Source of the DNA: Phytophthora sp. 'mugwort'
Lineage: Eukaryota; Oomycota; Peronosporomycetes; Peronosporales; Peronosporaceae
Length of the DNA stretch: 64,000 bases
Direction of reading: 5' to 3'
Assembly (NCBI GenBank): GCA_033558025.1
Contig: JAUCEF010000007.1
Span: forward strand, 1,054,001 to 1,118,000
The notes beneath the pieces were generated by a model. That model was not told the origin of the DNA. It did no database searches and was given only the letters and a program-made list of their open reading frames with translations. Every line of letters starts with the position of its first letter. Within the stretch, counting starts at the first letter, position 1. Shown in pieces: positions 1-11,658 of this stretch. Both the position numbers and the translations under genes were made by a program.

Positions 1-1315
1 CGCGAGAATGGGGTAAGGCCCGATGTATTGGCTGCCAGTGATCTCTTTCCCTCGCTGCCAATGTGGTGAAGCGCGAGATTTGCCGTGTCTAGCGGCACTT
101 CGTCGCCAGTTTGAAACGCGACTGACGGACGGTTGCGGATGTAGTAGAACATCATGCGTTCTTGGCTTGATCGAGCGCGTCTTGACCCTCGACTCTCAAC
201 TCGCAAGAACACGATAAAGGAAGCGGCGCAACTCAAGGAATGGAAAGGAACAACGCCGCAAGGTAGCCCCAGTCTCGGATCAAGTCCAGGTCCCCCGATC
301 GAAGGTAGACTATACGGATAACGGCAGCAGAGCGAAAACATTCCGTGCTGGTTCACGTATCCCCCGCGTCCCGCAAGGACGTTCAAATACTTTACCTCGC
401 GGCATCTTTCGGAGTGCTGAGAGAGTAGATCCAGCTTACACAAGTGAGACCAAGTTCGGCAGATCACGGAGCATCGAAGGACCCCTCCGCTAGTCGGTGC
501 CTGGGCGCAGATGGACGCAGATCGGGTCTTAACCAGATTTTGACCGATCCCTCTACACCACACGTTGGTCGATCTACAAAACGCGAAATAGGTCAGCTAG
601 CCCAGCAGTCTCCAGTTAAGTCCAATTGAGCCAACTAAGTCTAACGGAGCCCAACTGAGTTCACTGAGCCTAACTGAGCCCACTGGTCCCAACTAAGTTC
701 AGCTGCACCAGCTGAGCCCAGCGCATTCAAAGCGCACCTGGATGTCGCACTCCAAAGTTTGTGATTCCTGCCGCTTTATCTTGCCTTGGTCGCGTGCCTT
801 GTACTTCACGCATGAGAGCAGCCAAATGGCTTCCCTTAATCTACCCACTCTTCCGGCACGAGAGGTGTTCGATCCTGAGGCTTGGATCCTTGTTTTCGTC
901 ACAGGCACTCTGTTGTTTATGCGCATGCGAAAATTCTATATATGTCACACATACAAGGCCATTCAACGAGTTAGTACCGCCTAACTGCATGGCGACACAG
1001 CAAATATTACCTGGTAGGTGACGACCATTTAGCCTTTCAGGGACTCACCCAGATCCTCCCACGATTCAACTTATGTCTTCTCCAGTGGTGGTCGACGCGT
1101 CCTCTCTCTGGACGGGAATGTTGCGGGGTGATTCGACACCCTGGTCGGCGCTGCTTAGACGGCGTGGTCGACGAACTGGAAGACTCCTCGGTAGACCCGG
1201 CCTACTCCTCGTCACTGCATCCTGTCTAGTAGAGACCCGAAAGGTCGCTGACTGTGCTGCCCTCATCTATGGCAAGGTGTGACTGATTCTCCCGTTCTCC
1301 GACGCGCATCTATCT
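1..1315. other. No gene recognised; repeat-rich left edge
   Basis: Several short open frames exist on both strands, but none shows a domain, a splice pattern or a convincing composition. The stretch contains a degenerate short tandem repeat (617-722, listed separately). Confidence 0.5.
617..722. repeat. Degenerate ~10-bp tandem repeat (AACTGAGCCC-like)
   Basis: About ten imperfect copies of a unit close to AACTGAGCCC or AACTAAGTCC follow one another. The units drift in length (9-12 nt), as in an old microsatellite or minisatellite. No coding signal spans it. Confidence 0.6.
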
Positions 1316-1801
1316 ATGGCCCCTCATCTTTCCCTCTTTCGAAATGAGAGGGTGGTATACATGTATACACCGGACGAAAATGTTAACCCTACCCTTGTGG
1401 GTAGGTGGAACGCCGGGCATAATTGCAATGGGGTTAATGGGTTTCGGTGTGGCAAAAACATTGGAGGACAAAACTCGGGGAGTTTGTCTATTTGTAAAGG
1501 TGTAGAGACCTGTTTAGCTGCAACTGTGGCACATCTCGACGTCCTTCCTATATACAGACCGCATGCTGTATGCGTCGTCCCGGACGCGAGGAAAAACGGC
1601 GGGGACTCTACAAGTCTGTGCAAGCGCCTTGCTGAGGAGCGTGGCGTCCACTACATCACCTTGGACGGCCTAGCCAGTCCTGCGCAATCGCCGTGGATGG
1701 AGACATGGTTTTGTAAAAGGGGGCTTTTTGAGGCCCTTCAAATTTTTAGATCATCTTTAGCGGACAGGTGTTATTATTGGACCACTTCCCATAGGAATTA
1801 A
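1316..1801 (+). CDS. Hypothetical ORF, 161 aa
   Basis: An ATG-started open frame of 161 codons, with a few scattered cysteines in the first half and a short stretch resembling a toprim-like or hydrolase core (VCVVPDARKNGG, then HYITLDGLASP). I do not recognise a family. It lies between repeat-rich stretches, so it may be a transposon-derived fragment or a chance frame. Confidence 0.22.
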   Translation: MAPHLSLFRNERVVYMYTPDENVNPTLVGRWNAGHNCNGVNGFRCGKNIGGQNSGSLSICKGVETCLAATVAHLDVLPIYRPHAVCVVPDARKNGGDSTSLCKRLAEERGVHYITLDGLASPAQSPWMETWFCKRGLFEALQIFRSSLADRCYYWTTSHRN

Positions 1802-2700
1802 AAGGCTCTCAAAGTCAAATCTTCTAGAATTGAAAAGTTGCCAGATCCAGCTATACAGAACTCTGGCAACGTTTCAGATACAGATCTTCTTCAAAACCCT
1901 GCTTTCCCTCTCTCAACCGATTAAAGTTTCCCCTCCCCACCCCCTCCCCGAACAGATCGTTTTCATTCCGTGTCAAACGCTCGGTAACCAGGAAGTGCCG
2001 CAGCTCACCTCCCAAGTCCCAAAATGAATAGCACACGACGTGAAGGTTGCGTTACCAGGAACAGCAGGTATCACGGCGACTACCGTAAAGCTCGACTTGT
2101 ATCCGACAGCAGATATTCCTCGATCACAAAACCCTCCTAAATGTGATATGCCTATCAATGGATGGTGAAGCAGTAAAATCTTCGAATAGACAACTCCGTG
2201 TCTCTAAGGAGAACCGTGGCGCTGCCTAGCGGTTTAAGCTTACTCGTCCGGCTTGTCTTAATGCTGCTGCTTGCTAACGCTATTTCGTGCTCATCTTTCC
2301 TCAGGAGTATATACTCTTTCGTTTCGTCTCGCAAATGTGGGTTGAGGACAGGAAACATTTTATCTGGCGGCGTTTTGGGACAAGGATATCCACCGGATGA
2401 AAAAGAATAGCCAGCGCTTCCTAACCCTATCGTAAACATCATATGTTTCTGAATAACCTACTAAGAACACCATATGTTTCTGTATAACGATGTGATGTTA
2501 TTTTACCAACTCCCAGTAACCGCACCGTAGTTTACCGACAAGAAATGTCTAAATTGAGAACGGCGAGATGTACATGCGTTGTATGAAAAGTATATTTGTG
2601 TACAAAAATGTTGTACCTTACATTTTTCTGTTTTAATACTAATGCATCATGGTAGTTTCACTGATGTGCTCATGAGAGTTAATGCTCCGCAAAAATGTTC
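1802..2700. other. No gene recognised
   Basis: AT-richer spacer upstream of the MULE remnant. It has short open frames only, and nothing in it could be assigned. Confidence 0.5.
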
Positions 2701-3308
2701 TTAGATGTTCTCTCCCTCAGCATCATAAGCGCAGTAGCCCAAGTAGCGCAGACGATAGAACTGCTGCATGCCGTAGCATATATCGCTCCACTTGTGGCCA
2801 GTCAGCATTGACTCCAAAAAGAACAAACACCACATTCCACATGAGTGACCATCGTTTTGCTTGCAGTCTCTCCAACGATCAAATGCCACTACATCAGGTT
2901 GACCTCGTAGCTGTGGAACAACTGCCCTCTTTAATGCCTCCCCAAGTCGCAATACCGCAAGTTCATTTGCTGCGGATCAAGCAATGTGCATGTAACAGGA
3001 CTCTTCGACAAGTCAACACCTACCCAATGGAATCCTCCCAAATTCACCACGCCTATTTGGCACTCCACCGTAGAACGAAAGGCACCATTAGCAGCAGCCG
3101 CTTTCTTCTGTGTCGTCACCTCTGAAAGCGGGAACCAGTCGGGATCAATCACTCCAACACATTTGGTTACGTAGTATCTGGAGAGAAAGATCATTCCTGC
3201 TAGCACGCATGTCAAGTTGAGCCATTCGGTCTTGCGAAATTCGAGTGAGCGTACACCTTCAATCTCTTCCGCCGCAATTGTGTATGTGTTGATGGTCATA
3301 TTGCTCAC
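2701..3308 (-). pseudogene. Ulp1/C48 cysteine protease domain, one frameshift
   Basis: The N-terminal half (3308-2931) has the substrate-groove region (TEWLNLT, then GVIDPDWF) and the catalytic His-Trp with its Asp partner (GGFHWVGVDLS). The second half (2952-2701), in another frame, has the oxyanion Gln and the catalytic Cys (KQNDGHSCGMWCLFF). A run of four Gs near 2940 explains the frame change as a single-base insertion. All four catalytic residues (His, Asp, Gln, Cys) are still present. Family members remove SUMO or similar modifiers. In MULEs their role is unknown. Confidence 0.82.
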
Positions 3309-4389
3309 GACATCCTAAAACTGGGTCTAAATGCGAGACAAATATGTCCGGTATCACAAATTAGAAATTGGTACCAGATGATAAAAAATCGTACCGGACA
3401 TACACCCACCTTTGTTTTTTTTTTGTGAACCAAGTACAGTCATTGGATGGCTTCTTCTGACCGAGAGGTTCGATTGGGACTTCATCAATCCAATCTAGCG
3501 TCTTTTGCACCATGGCTATTGCCGCCCTAGCATCAATCACCATTGCTGCAAAGTTGCAAATCCGAAATCATCCCAGCGCGCGAGGTTGGCCGTGTGAGTC
3601 CTCATCTTCAATTCGGAGTTCCATGTCTGCAATCGCCGCCGTGCACACCTTTCTGGGTGGCATCTTGACGGGTTTCGGTAGGGCTTGGCCGGCATTTAGT
3701 CGGTTGTATACGGTGAGTTGATTATACTCCCACCTCCTCCATGGGCAGTAGATGAACCTATACGTATGTGAACAAAGTTATAAAAAACAATTTTCTCCCA
3801 TCTCAAATACACGTACCATCTTAGCAGCCAATACGAGATTATATGGCCCCGACAGGAGGACCTGTTATTCATCCAGCGTTGGCATCTTTTTCGTCTTTCC
3901 AAATGCGATATTCTTAACGCGACGTTTGACGCTCTGCAGCGTCAGCACCTTTTTCGCCTTGCCGTTTTTCCGACGTTGTGCTTGCGTTCTCTTCGGAGCT
4001 AGAGAAAACTGTAATTTTGTCGTTTTGCTTCCGTTCCTGTCATCTTCCAGTTTAGCATGCACGTCCTCTGATACTGCCGTCATCTTGTAGGCGTTAGATG
4101 TCTGTTTTTCGTCTCTGTGTCTTGACTCTCCAGCACGGCCATGGCATCCGTAGGTTTCCGCACTTCACCTGATCGGCAGAGATTTTGCACATCCTGAAGT
4201 AGTGCGTACGTAGACTTGAAGTCATCTGTGGTTTGATCTGCCATTATCCCTTGAAGTTGCTGACAACCTGCTTGCGCCTCGCTGTACTTTTGGTCTCGGC
4301 TCGGTGCACGGGGTATTTTTTTTTACACCGGCTGACGGAACGCAGGCAGCCCTTTACGTCGACATGGCCTGTGGAGAAGTCGTTTTCAG

Positions 4390-4540
4390 GTGAAAATAGA
4401 GACCATCGTGCCGTATAGAACTTAGGGGGTGGAATGGCAGATTCACTTTGTTCGTGAATTCGGAAGTAGATGACATGCTGACATCCTGCATAGTAACACT
4501 AGAGTCCGCATGAATGCGCACTTGCACTGGAAAGTCTACA
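4390..4540 (-). pseudogene. SWIM zinc-finger segment of the MULE protein
   Basis: After the acceptor at about 4540 the minus strand reads a Cys-x-Cys start (FQCKCAF) followed by a broken Cys-His pair. The next stretch has a phase change, then the typical downstream text of oomycete MULE proteins (aromatic-rich, ARWSLFSPEND). SWIM fingers usually read CxC...CxH; here the second half needs a frameshift to be read. Confidence 0.5.
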
Positions 4541-4599
4541 AACATAAGTTAGTACAAAAGGATACCGACTTACAAACTTTACCGCTACGTACCTTAACG

Positions 4600-5860
4600 T
4601 TCACAACATGACGCGCTGATTCATTGTCGTCGTCCTCTCCACTCATAGTCAACTCCGCTTTCACACCGTCTACCGTAACAGTGTTCGCGTTACCGGCACT
4701 GCGTATAAAAATATACTGATCTCGCACGATTTGATATGCGTGAGGGCTCAACTGCACAGCAAGCGTGACAAGCTCAGGATCGGCAGCGTCAGCAGCGTCT
4801 GGCGTTTGTCGGGTACCTAACCTTTTAAACTCCTTCATATACTTCTCCTGAGACCACTCCTGCAGCATGATGAGCGTTGTAATTAGCTCGTCAATGGGGT
4901 CCTCCCGATCCACAACATGTTTTATCTTCCCCCACCCGCTTTCAATGCGGTTGTTTGTATGGTTGTTTAGATGAGGCAAATTGTCCCGATAATAGGTCAC
5001 CCAATCGCGCTTGCAAGTTTCCCAGCTGACTTCGAAATATTCGAAGAATGGGTCCTTATTGTTGTTTCGTAGCAAACGCAACCCATTTCGTTCCGATGCG
5101 CTGCATAAGCCAGGGCGCTTTCAGACTTCATCATTAGTTGAAGTGCATCGGATACATATTTTTTTACGGAGGTCTCCGCGTTACATCGCTTTCCAACCTT
5201 TTCAAAACGATACAGGAGCCGTTAGGTTTTACTCAGCGTGTCACAGAGATAACAACAAACGGTACCTGTCGGCGAAGATAGTCTATGACGTGGAACTGAC
5301 ACAGCAACTGGCGTGCGTTTGGGAACGCATCAGCTAGTACATCCTTCTCCTTGAAGTCCTTATCTGTCACGACGACTTGAATGTTCACCCAATCGGGATT
5401 CGTTTCCATAAACTGCTTCAGATAGAACTCCAAGTTTGCCTTTGTCTCACATTGAACAATGTTAGCGTATATCCGGTACTTACGCATATCCAGTACGAGA
5501 ATAAACGTCATGTACAAAATTGTGGAAGTGCAGCCGTACCCTCCTGAACACATCGTCAACAAGAATGCTAAACAGCTTGTAGTAGTTCTTGTTCGTCCCG
5601 TTTGTACTGTCCACAAGAATTACCTCAGGGAAAGCCTTGAGCAGCCGCTTTTGACATGCGGTCTGGAAGCACACTGCGTGAACAAGCCCTGATGAGATGT
5701 TCGAGGATACAGCAGCACTATTTCCTTCCGTGTCGCAAAACTCACGCAGGAGCTCGACAGTCATAACTTCGTCGCTCTTTCCGCCTCGTACCTCGCGCTT
5801 GTTAATCGCGATCAGATTGTGGACATCCCGTAATCCCATGCTGTTGCCTACACCGATCAA
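4600..5860 (-). pseudogene. MULE transposase domain, broken
   Basis: Three overlapping minus-strand frames carry the family signature in order. The first has the strand around the first catalytic Asp (FPEVILVDSTNGTNKNYYKL, 5860-5480). The second has the middle Asp strand and helix (VVTDKDFKEKDVL, then FPNARQLLCQFH, 5616-5233). The third has the C-terminal helix before the zinc finger (NRIESGWGKIK, 5081-4536). An intron-like gap (GT donor at about 4592, AG acceptor at about 4540) separates this from the SWIM finger, so the source gene was spliced. At least two frameshifts make it non-functional as written. Confidence 0.8.
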
Positions 5861-5885
5861 TTTGACACAGCGTTAGGTTTGACTT

Positions 5886-6375
5886 GAGTTAACCGGCTCC
5901 AGCACGCACCTCGTCAAGGTCAAGGACAACGACATGTACCGCGACGTCTATCAGAGGTGGGATGGTGGCGTTGTCCACGTGTATGCTTGCAATGCGAACG
6001 AAGTGAACAAACGCTGGAACCCGGGATGGGGGGTTCCAGCGCGAGGTCGGCGACCAACAACGGCGCCGGCAGGACTGCCACCTCAACAACAACAACCAGG
6101 TGTGGCGCATGATCGCGGTGTCAGCCACTGCGGCCACTGTGCGGCCAGTGGCTGGACACATACGAGGACAAGCAGGGTCGCCCCGCGTGCACGTACTGGT
6201 GTATCGCCACCGAGGGCAACCAGGAGTGGTCGTACGACGCCATCAACCAGATGATCAAGCACATCAAGCACACGGGTTTCTGTCTCGCCTTCAGCCACCT
6301 GCCCAACAAGCTGCCGCAGCTCACGGGTTTCTCCTCGGGTAACAACACCCAGCGTATCCGCATCCAGGCCACCTA
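5886..6375 (+). pseudogene. Fragment of a ricin-type beta-trefoil lectin domain
   Basis: The plus strand reads three lectin-like repeats in different frames. Each ends in a QxW-type motif: ACNANEVNKRW (5889-6030), DCHLNNNNQVW (about 6073-6105) and ATEGNQEWSYD with TGFCLAF (6146-6375, ending in a stop codon). QxW repeats with short acidic loops are the hallmark of ricin B-like beta-trefoils, which bind sugars and in oomycetes are often fused to secreted glycosidases. No start codon, signal peptide or enzyme domain is seen upstream, because the MULE remnant begins there. Two frame changes within 450 bp make it a pseudogene. Confidence 0.6.
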
Positions 6376-6789
6376 GGTCGACCGAACTTCGGTTGTGTGC
6401 CTCTTGTAGCTCGGCGGAAAAGTACTGTACTATGTACTTCCTCCTGTACCGAAAGCATGCAACTTCGGTTTGAACGGGTGAACCGAAAGAATGCAAGTCT
6501 CAAAATGATATTGTATGATTATCGAAAATGAAGCACTAATGGGTTATACCACTCACAACTCAAAACAACATTGGCTGGCCGGCGCGTCGCAGCCGACGCC
6601 AGTTGATAAGCGGCCAAGTCACACGTGATTGATGTCCGAAGTTCTCCCTTCCAGTGCAGCGCTTCTTTCCGATGTGAGGGAGAGAGTACCGATTGCTGCC
6701 GTCGTTCAGCAGAATGCAGTGCATCACGGACTGCAGCATCAGGAAGATGTTGTCCAGGTCGAAGTGCTGGTCTCGTTTAACGCCTCCGT

Positions 6790-7760
6790 GACTGCCCGGA
6801 TAAGGTCATCGATGCCGTGAGTTTGGCTGGCGGTACTGAATGGACTGGATTGAAGAAGAAAAAGCCAAGATCCAGCACGTTCAAATCGGGGGAATTCGGC
6901 GGCTGGAACAGAAGACGAATGTTCCAGTAGTCCGAAGTGCCAGCGGCGATCACGCCTTGGTCGTTCGAGGGGACATGATGGGTAGCGTTGTCCTGCCGGA
7001 TCAGGGTTGTTCTAGCACGATCACTCACTGGCCACTTCGCCTTGATGGCCGGGATGACCTCATTGACGATGTAGTACTTCTGGACCGGCCGGTTGACTAT
7101 AGCCACGTTTTTCGTACAAATTGTGCCCTTCTTTCGAGGGACGTGCTTCGCTGGGCGATATAAGTTTCCGTCAAGGGTCACAGACCAATCTTCCCATCGA
7201 ACATGGTGCCCATGGCCTCATTAAATTTAAAACATAAAATATTAGAGGTCAACAATATACATAATAAAAAAGCAGATATTTACCTTGGTCTCGCCACAGC
7301 AGCAAGAAACACCGTCTTGGGTATGAAGAGCTTGCTCTTGGGGCTACGTGGGAGTGGTTCTCGCCGTTTAGGAGCAGATATGCACGGTCGTCCTTGTCCT
7401 CATTAAACCATTTTCGTCCACTCGTACCACGTCATACCCAGGATCAAACTGCATAGTGTCTTCATCGAGGTGGCTGAGTACGAACTGGAGGCGCGCAACA
7501 GGGTTCGCTTCTGTAAGTGCAGGCTTGATATGATCCATGACGCGAGTGAGCTGGCCTTCGAGCATCACGAACCCAATGAGGCGTCTCGTCACGCCAGAGG
7601 CCTCCGCCAGCCGCTATTGGGTGGTGCGTTTGTCGATGGGGACGGCTCGAATCTTGTTAACTATCTCGTCGCGGTTAAGCTGCTTGCGACCGCCATTGGC
7701 CTTCACACGAGATGAACAGTCCCCGCCGACAGCGCCAGCGGCCTCGGACTTCAGATGGCG
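6790..7760 (-). mobile_element. Decayed Tc1/mariner-type transposase
   Basis: Read on the minus strand, the order is a helix-turn-helix-like N-terminus with one in-frame stop near 7612 (RDEIVNKIRAVP, then RLAEASGVTRR), the first Asp strand (YDVVRVDENG, near 7400), the second Asp (LIRQDNATHHVP, near 6980) and the third catalytic block (FQPPNSPDLNVLDLGFF, near 6870). This is the DDE layout of mariner transposases. At least two frame changes occur between 7400 and 7180. Terminal inverted repeats were not identified. Confidence 0.75.
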
Positions 7761-8857
7761 CGCCCACACACGACCAATTGATGTAGAATGGCGGCAGGTT
7801 GTCGCGCGACGATGGCGAATGATCTGTGTGGTACAACACCATCCACACTCGCCCGTATGAAACAGTTGACGATCGCTCGACGCGCAACGTTGATCGGCCT
7901 CTGCTTGCGCACCGTTGCTTGCACTCTGCAGGGCAGTTTACGTTATGAAGAAAGCCTTACTGAGGTCGATGTCTGGCAGGCTGCCGAGACCCCATCGTTC
8001 ATATCGCCACACCACCCTCTCTATTCTAAAGCGATTCAAGAGAAACAAAATTTACTGGCTAAAAGCCAAGATTCGTGTGTAATTTATTAGCCAACATAAA
8101 ACGCTCTAATCCGAACTTTTCAGCGAATTATATTTTGTCGAATCCGAAAATTGCATTATTTTGGTATAGGAGGAAGTAGCAGTATATTTCTATCTCATCG
8201 GAAGCATCCCCCTCTAACTCTAGCTGACTATCCGTTTCCACAGCTATCGGCGGAATTGGTTTACCGTCAAACTCGTCGCGATACTTGTCCACGATCACTT
8301 GAAGGTGTTCGGAAAGTTGGGGCTCTTCCCATCTTCCGTTGAGGCCAAGGGAAGCGCTCCGGCCACGGCACAGCCGTCTGATTCAAGAGCGCAAGATAGT
8401 ATACCGGACGGGCCGGATAATATGGATTCGATGGAAAAAGTTGGAACGCTTGGAGTTATTGCTGGAAGCGTAATCGAAATGGTTTCTGGCGAAGACGCTG
8501 CTTGCGTTGCATTGGAGGCGTCGTGCGGACGTGTAGTCGAGAACGAACGGGCCTTCATGATGGGTTTTGGTCGTGATTTTGCCTCCTAAGCTGATTTCTT
8601 CAAAGCGCTGGGGATTCACACCCAATTTACTTTTCAATTCATGGCAAAACGAACATCATACAGCTCCAGCCTGCGGAATAGAAAGCTAGAGGATCAAGGC
8701 ATTTTAGAAGGTGATCACCAGTTACTCCCGCAGCCGTTTCCATACTATTCGGTGACGCTCCTGTGTACGCATGGCATCGATCACCCCAGCAAAAGTAAAG
8801 GTAAACGGCGAAGGAAAATTATCTTCGTACTTAGTCTGCAGTGCTAAAGTGAAGGCG
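7761..8857. other. No certain gene; minus-strand coding-like scrap at 8140-8640
   Basis: Minus-strand frames between 8637 and 8140 read like protein in pieces. The last piece ends with an acidic stretch (VIVDKYRDEFDGKPIPP) before a stop. The pieces lie in different frames with a stop between them. I cannot name the family. It is probably another transposon-derived pseudogene. Confidence 0.3.
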
Positions 8858-9241
8858 CTAGCAAGACGCGATATTGAGGTGACTGGAAGGTATACGTGTC
8901 GTGGGAGGGGTCGCACAACCATTTGCGTAGTGATACACACTATTACCTTTTTTGAAATACTTCAGAATTCCCTTTGCGGTTGAACCAGCCTTCTGCATGT
9001 TCTTAACGTTCTTCGATACGTCAGGGTCGGTGATGCGTCCGTTCTCAGAGTAGTAGCGGAACAACTCACTACGAGACGGCCATGTTGCTACTGCAAAACC
9101 CGAACGCCACGTCATTGCCGTTGAGCGCGAGCTGCACACGGAGGAATCCATCGTGTAGAAGCTTGCAGAGCCACTCGGGTACGCCCACCTGTCGTAGATG
9201 TCATTGCGACCCATGATCCCTACGTACATACATACATACAC
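8858..9241 (-). pseudogene. Possible MULE N-terminal region, fragment
   Basis: A 127-codon minus frame contains KNVKNMQKAGSTAKGILKYF, which resembles the helix found before the DDE domain of oomycete MULE transposases. The upstream half (RSELFRYYSENGRITDPD) fits the same region. Without the DDE core nearby this is only a suggestion. The microsatellite-like start (repeated TACA at about 9225-9240) argues that the first codons are not real. Confidence 0.35.
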
Positions 9242-9544
9242 ACTCAGGCTTCACACAAGCGCAATTACTGCAGGCGCAAATATACTGTAGACGCGCAAAT
9301 ACCGTGGTCCACACTCTAACTCTATTGTCCGCTTAAAAGTGTTGAAGGCGCAATACCGTGGCCCACACTAATTAGATTTCTTGCTGTAGTGGACAAGGTG
9401 TGGAGTTGACCTTGACGCCAACCGATACTTTGACAACCCCGTCGTTTCCGAGGAGCTCTCACAGCTCACCAGCTTCCACGTCCTCCTGTCCATCATGCCG
9501 CTCTCGAACCGAAATATTGCGCCATCCTGTTCCAAGAAGTAGCG

Positions 9545-10690
9545 TCTGAGCAGTTTTTATGCAACAGCTGCAGTCGTACCTACCGCAGTGCCCATGGCTT
9601 CACGAATATCATGAATCACCTGTGCTACTTTCACACAAGCTGCGAGGCTGAAGCTCAGGCAGCTCTGCGGGAGCAGGCCGCTCTTCGTCTACACATCGTA
9701 GACAGTCGCACAATCGACATCTTCCTGTGTCCGAGTGGGTGGTGACGGAGCGCTTGCATTTTTTTTTGCGAGCGCCCACTGGTCTGCCAGAATTGCAAAT
9801 TGAGCGCCATCACCGAGAAGACGCTGAATCGCTACATCATGATGCTGGCCCAGCTCGTCGACAGCCGCATCATCGTGTTACTGCCCAAGAAGTTTGGACT
9901 GGTGCTGGACGGGTGGATCTGAGGTGGCCGCCACTCTGTCGCCATCTTTGCTGTTATCGACAGTGGGACACCCGTGCGATCGACGGCGGGCAAGGACGAT
10001 GGTTACTCCGAAGATTGGGAGTCTCCCTCACACCGCTTCCTGCTGCTGACGCTTTTCTTCCGTCGGCGAGGAGGAGTATCGGGGTGATCAGAGCTCGTTA
10101 TGATCTCATCACCGACACCCTAGCGCGCTTTCAACGTGCTGTTCATGGTCGGCGATAATTGCAGTGTCAACCAGTACGTCGGGGGCCGTATTGGTGCCAT
10201 TCCGTTCGTCGAGTGCGCTAGTCACAGATTAAATCCTCCTCCACAATATATTCACTACAAAGTTGCTCCATGAACACCTTGTACCATGTCTTCGTATCCA
10301 TCCACGCCTTTGCTTGAGTTGCGTACGCTGCGCCTGCAGGCAGTGTTTGCAACCCTTCTCTACGCTGCCACCAGGCTTAGCACTGAAAATTATTAGCGGC
10401 TGCATTGCCACGCGTCGCGATTACTAGCAGTACCGTCGCTCGTTATGGCGCGGCTGCGGCAGCCAGCTTCCAGCCTATTTCGACGATGATGAGGCCTGCG
10501 ACGTCGTCAAAGTACACGCCGGTCTCGTCAGCGTAGAAATGGCGCCTGGAGGATACGCAACCCACATCGCAGCGCCGGTCTCCTGACCGAACTGGTGCTG
10601 CTCGTCTTGGAGTTGTGCGGGCGAGAGCAATCTTCGCGAAGGCCGCCGGAAAAGGAAGCCATATGAAGCACGAAGCGTTACACTAGGCGG
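9545..10690 (+). mobile_element. hAT-like transposase remnant with BED zinc finger
   Basis: The plus strand starts with a BED-type finger (FLCNSCSRTY, then NHLCYFH, near 9555-9640). It continues with an N-terminal transposase helix (TLNRYIMMLAQLVDS, near 9830), the first catalytic block (KKFGLVLDGWI followed by a stop, near 9890) and the second (MVGDNCSVNQYVGGRIGAIPF, then CASHRLN, near 10145-10230). This is the order in hAT-type and related BED transposases of oomycetes. Stops and frame changes occur throughout. The C-terminal dimerisation region is not recognisable. Confidence 0.65.
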
Positions 10691-10715
10691 TACAAGCTAG
10701 AGAACTGCCTTGTTT

Positions 10716-10934
10716 CTAGGTATTGGCTGTCCATCGAGAGAAGTCCTTACGCAGGAAAGCGATAACATGGCTGGTCTCCACGGGAAAGTCCGCACGTCGC
10801 ATCTCCTTCACCAACTGAACGACAGCATCGCTGTCAGGGACAAGCTTCGGTCGCCCTATCCCTCCCAGCGATACGTTGCTCTTCATTTTGTTAGTCTCGC
10901 ACGGTTTTTTAGACTCTCTTCTTTCTTCTTCCAC
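10716..10934 (-). pseudogene. CENP-B/pogo-type N-terminal DNA-binding fragment
   Basis: A short minus frame reads GRPKLVPDSDAVVQLVKEMR and then FPVETSHVIAFLRKDFSRW. This resembles the second helix-turn-helix of pogo/Tc5-like transposases in oomycetes. No DDE domain follows on the minus strand below 10716, so this is an isolated piece. Confidence 0.45.
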
Positions 10935-11658
10935 TGATTCAGATTTTGTGAGTTGGCTAAATTACTGGAAAGAGCGACATCCGCGTATGTTCCTTGCTGC
11001 CTAGTTGCCGTACGACGATCAGCTTGAAAGCGTTTGGATAGACGCGCAAAGGCGCCCTGGTGTAGTTGGCTGCTGCGCAGGATGCGTCGCCTCGGGCTCG
11101 CTCTTAGAGCTGGCGTCCATAGAATCGGTCAGGGCGATGCTGTCTTCGAGGTTCCAAAGCAACAAGCGAGCAGCGAAGTCTTCCTCCATGTATGCGACAG
11201 GGTCACCGGTATCTCGACCAGTCGTCTGATTGGCAATAATTTCAGTACAGGCTGCTAAATGAAGGCTAACATAAAACCTTGCTGTAATGTCTTTCTGTCT
11301 GTAAGATCAATACGTTGCAAGCTGTAATGCCTTTCGTGTACGTTGGCGGCAGCCAAAATGGCAAATACCTACTTCAAATCCCTTATAAAAATAGTTTAAG
11401 CTGCTTTCAATTCGATTTAACGCTAAGTTACAACGTTTTTTTCTTCGATCCTGAGGGCCTATATTTCTTAACATTTTCTCACAAATTACAAAACGGCCCG
11501 GACCCGGATGCCAACCCGCGTTCCAGACCCATACTAAAGAGCGATATACTTATTCCATTCCGCATCCTTCTCTCCCGAAGCAGTTTAGACCGAAAATCTG
11601 CAAGACGCCCGCTGAGCGATCACTCCCGAGTCTTCCTCTAGCCTCCTCCCCCAGTTCG
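10935..11658. other. Spacer upstream of ATG18
   Basis: It holds the promoter side of the PROPPIN gene and a minus-strand coding-like scrap near 11230-11040 (MEEDFAARLLLWNLEDSIAL) that I could not assign. The last 60 bases before the ATG are pyrimidine-rich. Confidence 0.4.

Larger units (their letters stand above)
2701..5872 (-). mobile_element. Decayed Mutator-like element with Ulp1 protease (Kaonashi-like layout)
   Basis: On the minus strand, pieces of one long protein appear in order: MULE DDE transposase (about 5860-4600), SWIM zinc finger (about 4540-4390), a lysine/arginine-rich linker (about 4080-3860) and a Ulp1/C48 cysteine protease (3308-2701). Frameshifts and stops break it into at least six frames. 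The transposase-SWIM-Ulp1 order matches MULEs known from plants as Kaonashi/KI-MULEs and large oomycete MULE proteins. I could not find terminal inverted repeats, so the edges are those of the protein homology. A right-edge insertion next to the lectin fragment at 5886 is possible. Confidence 0.78.
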
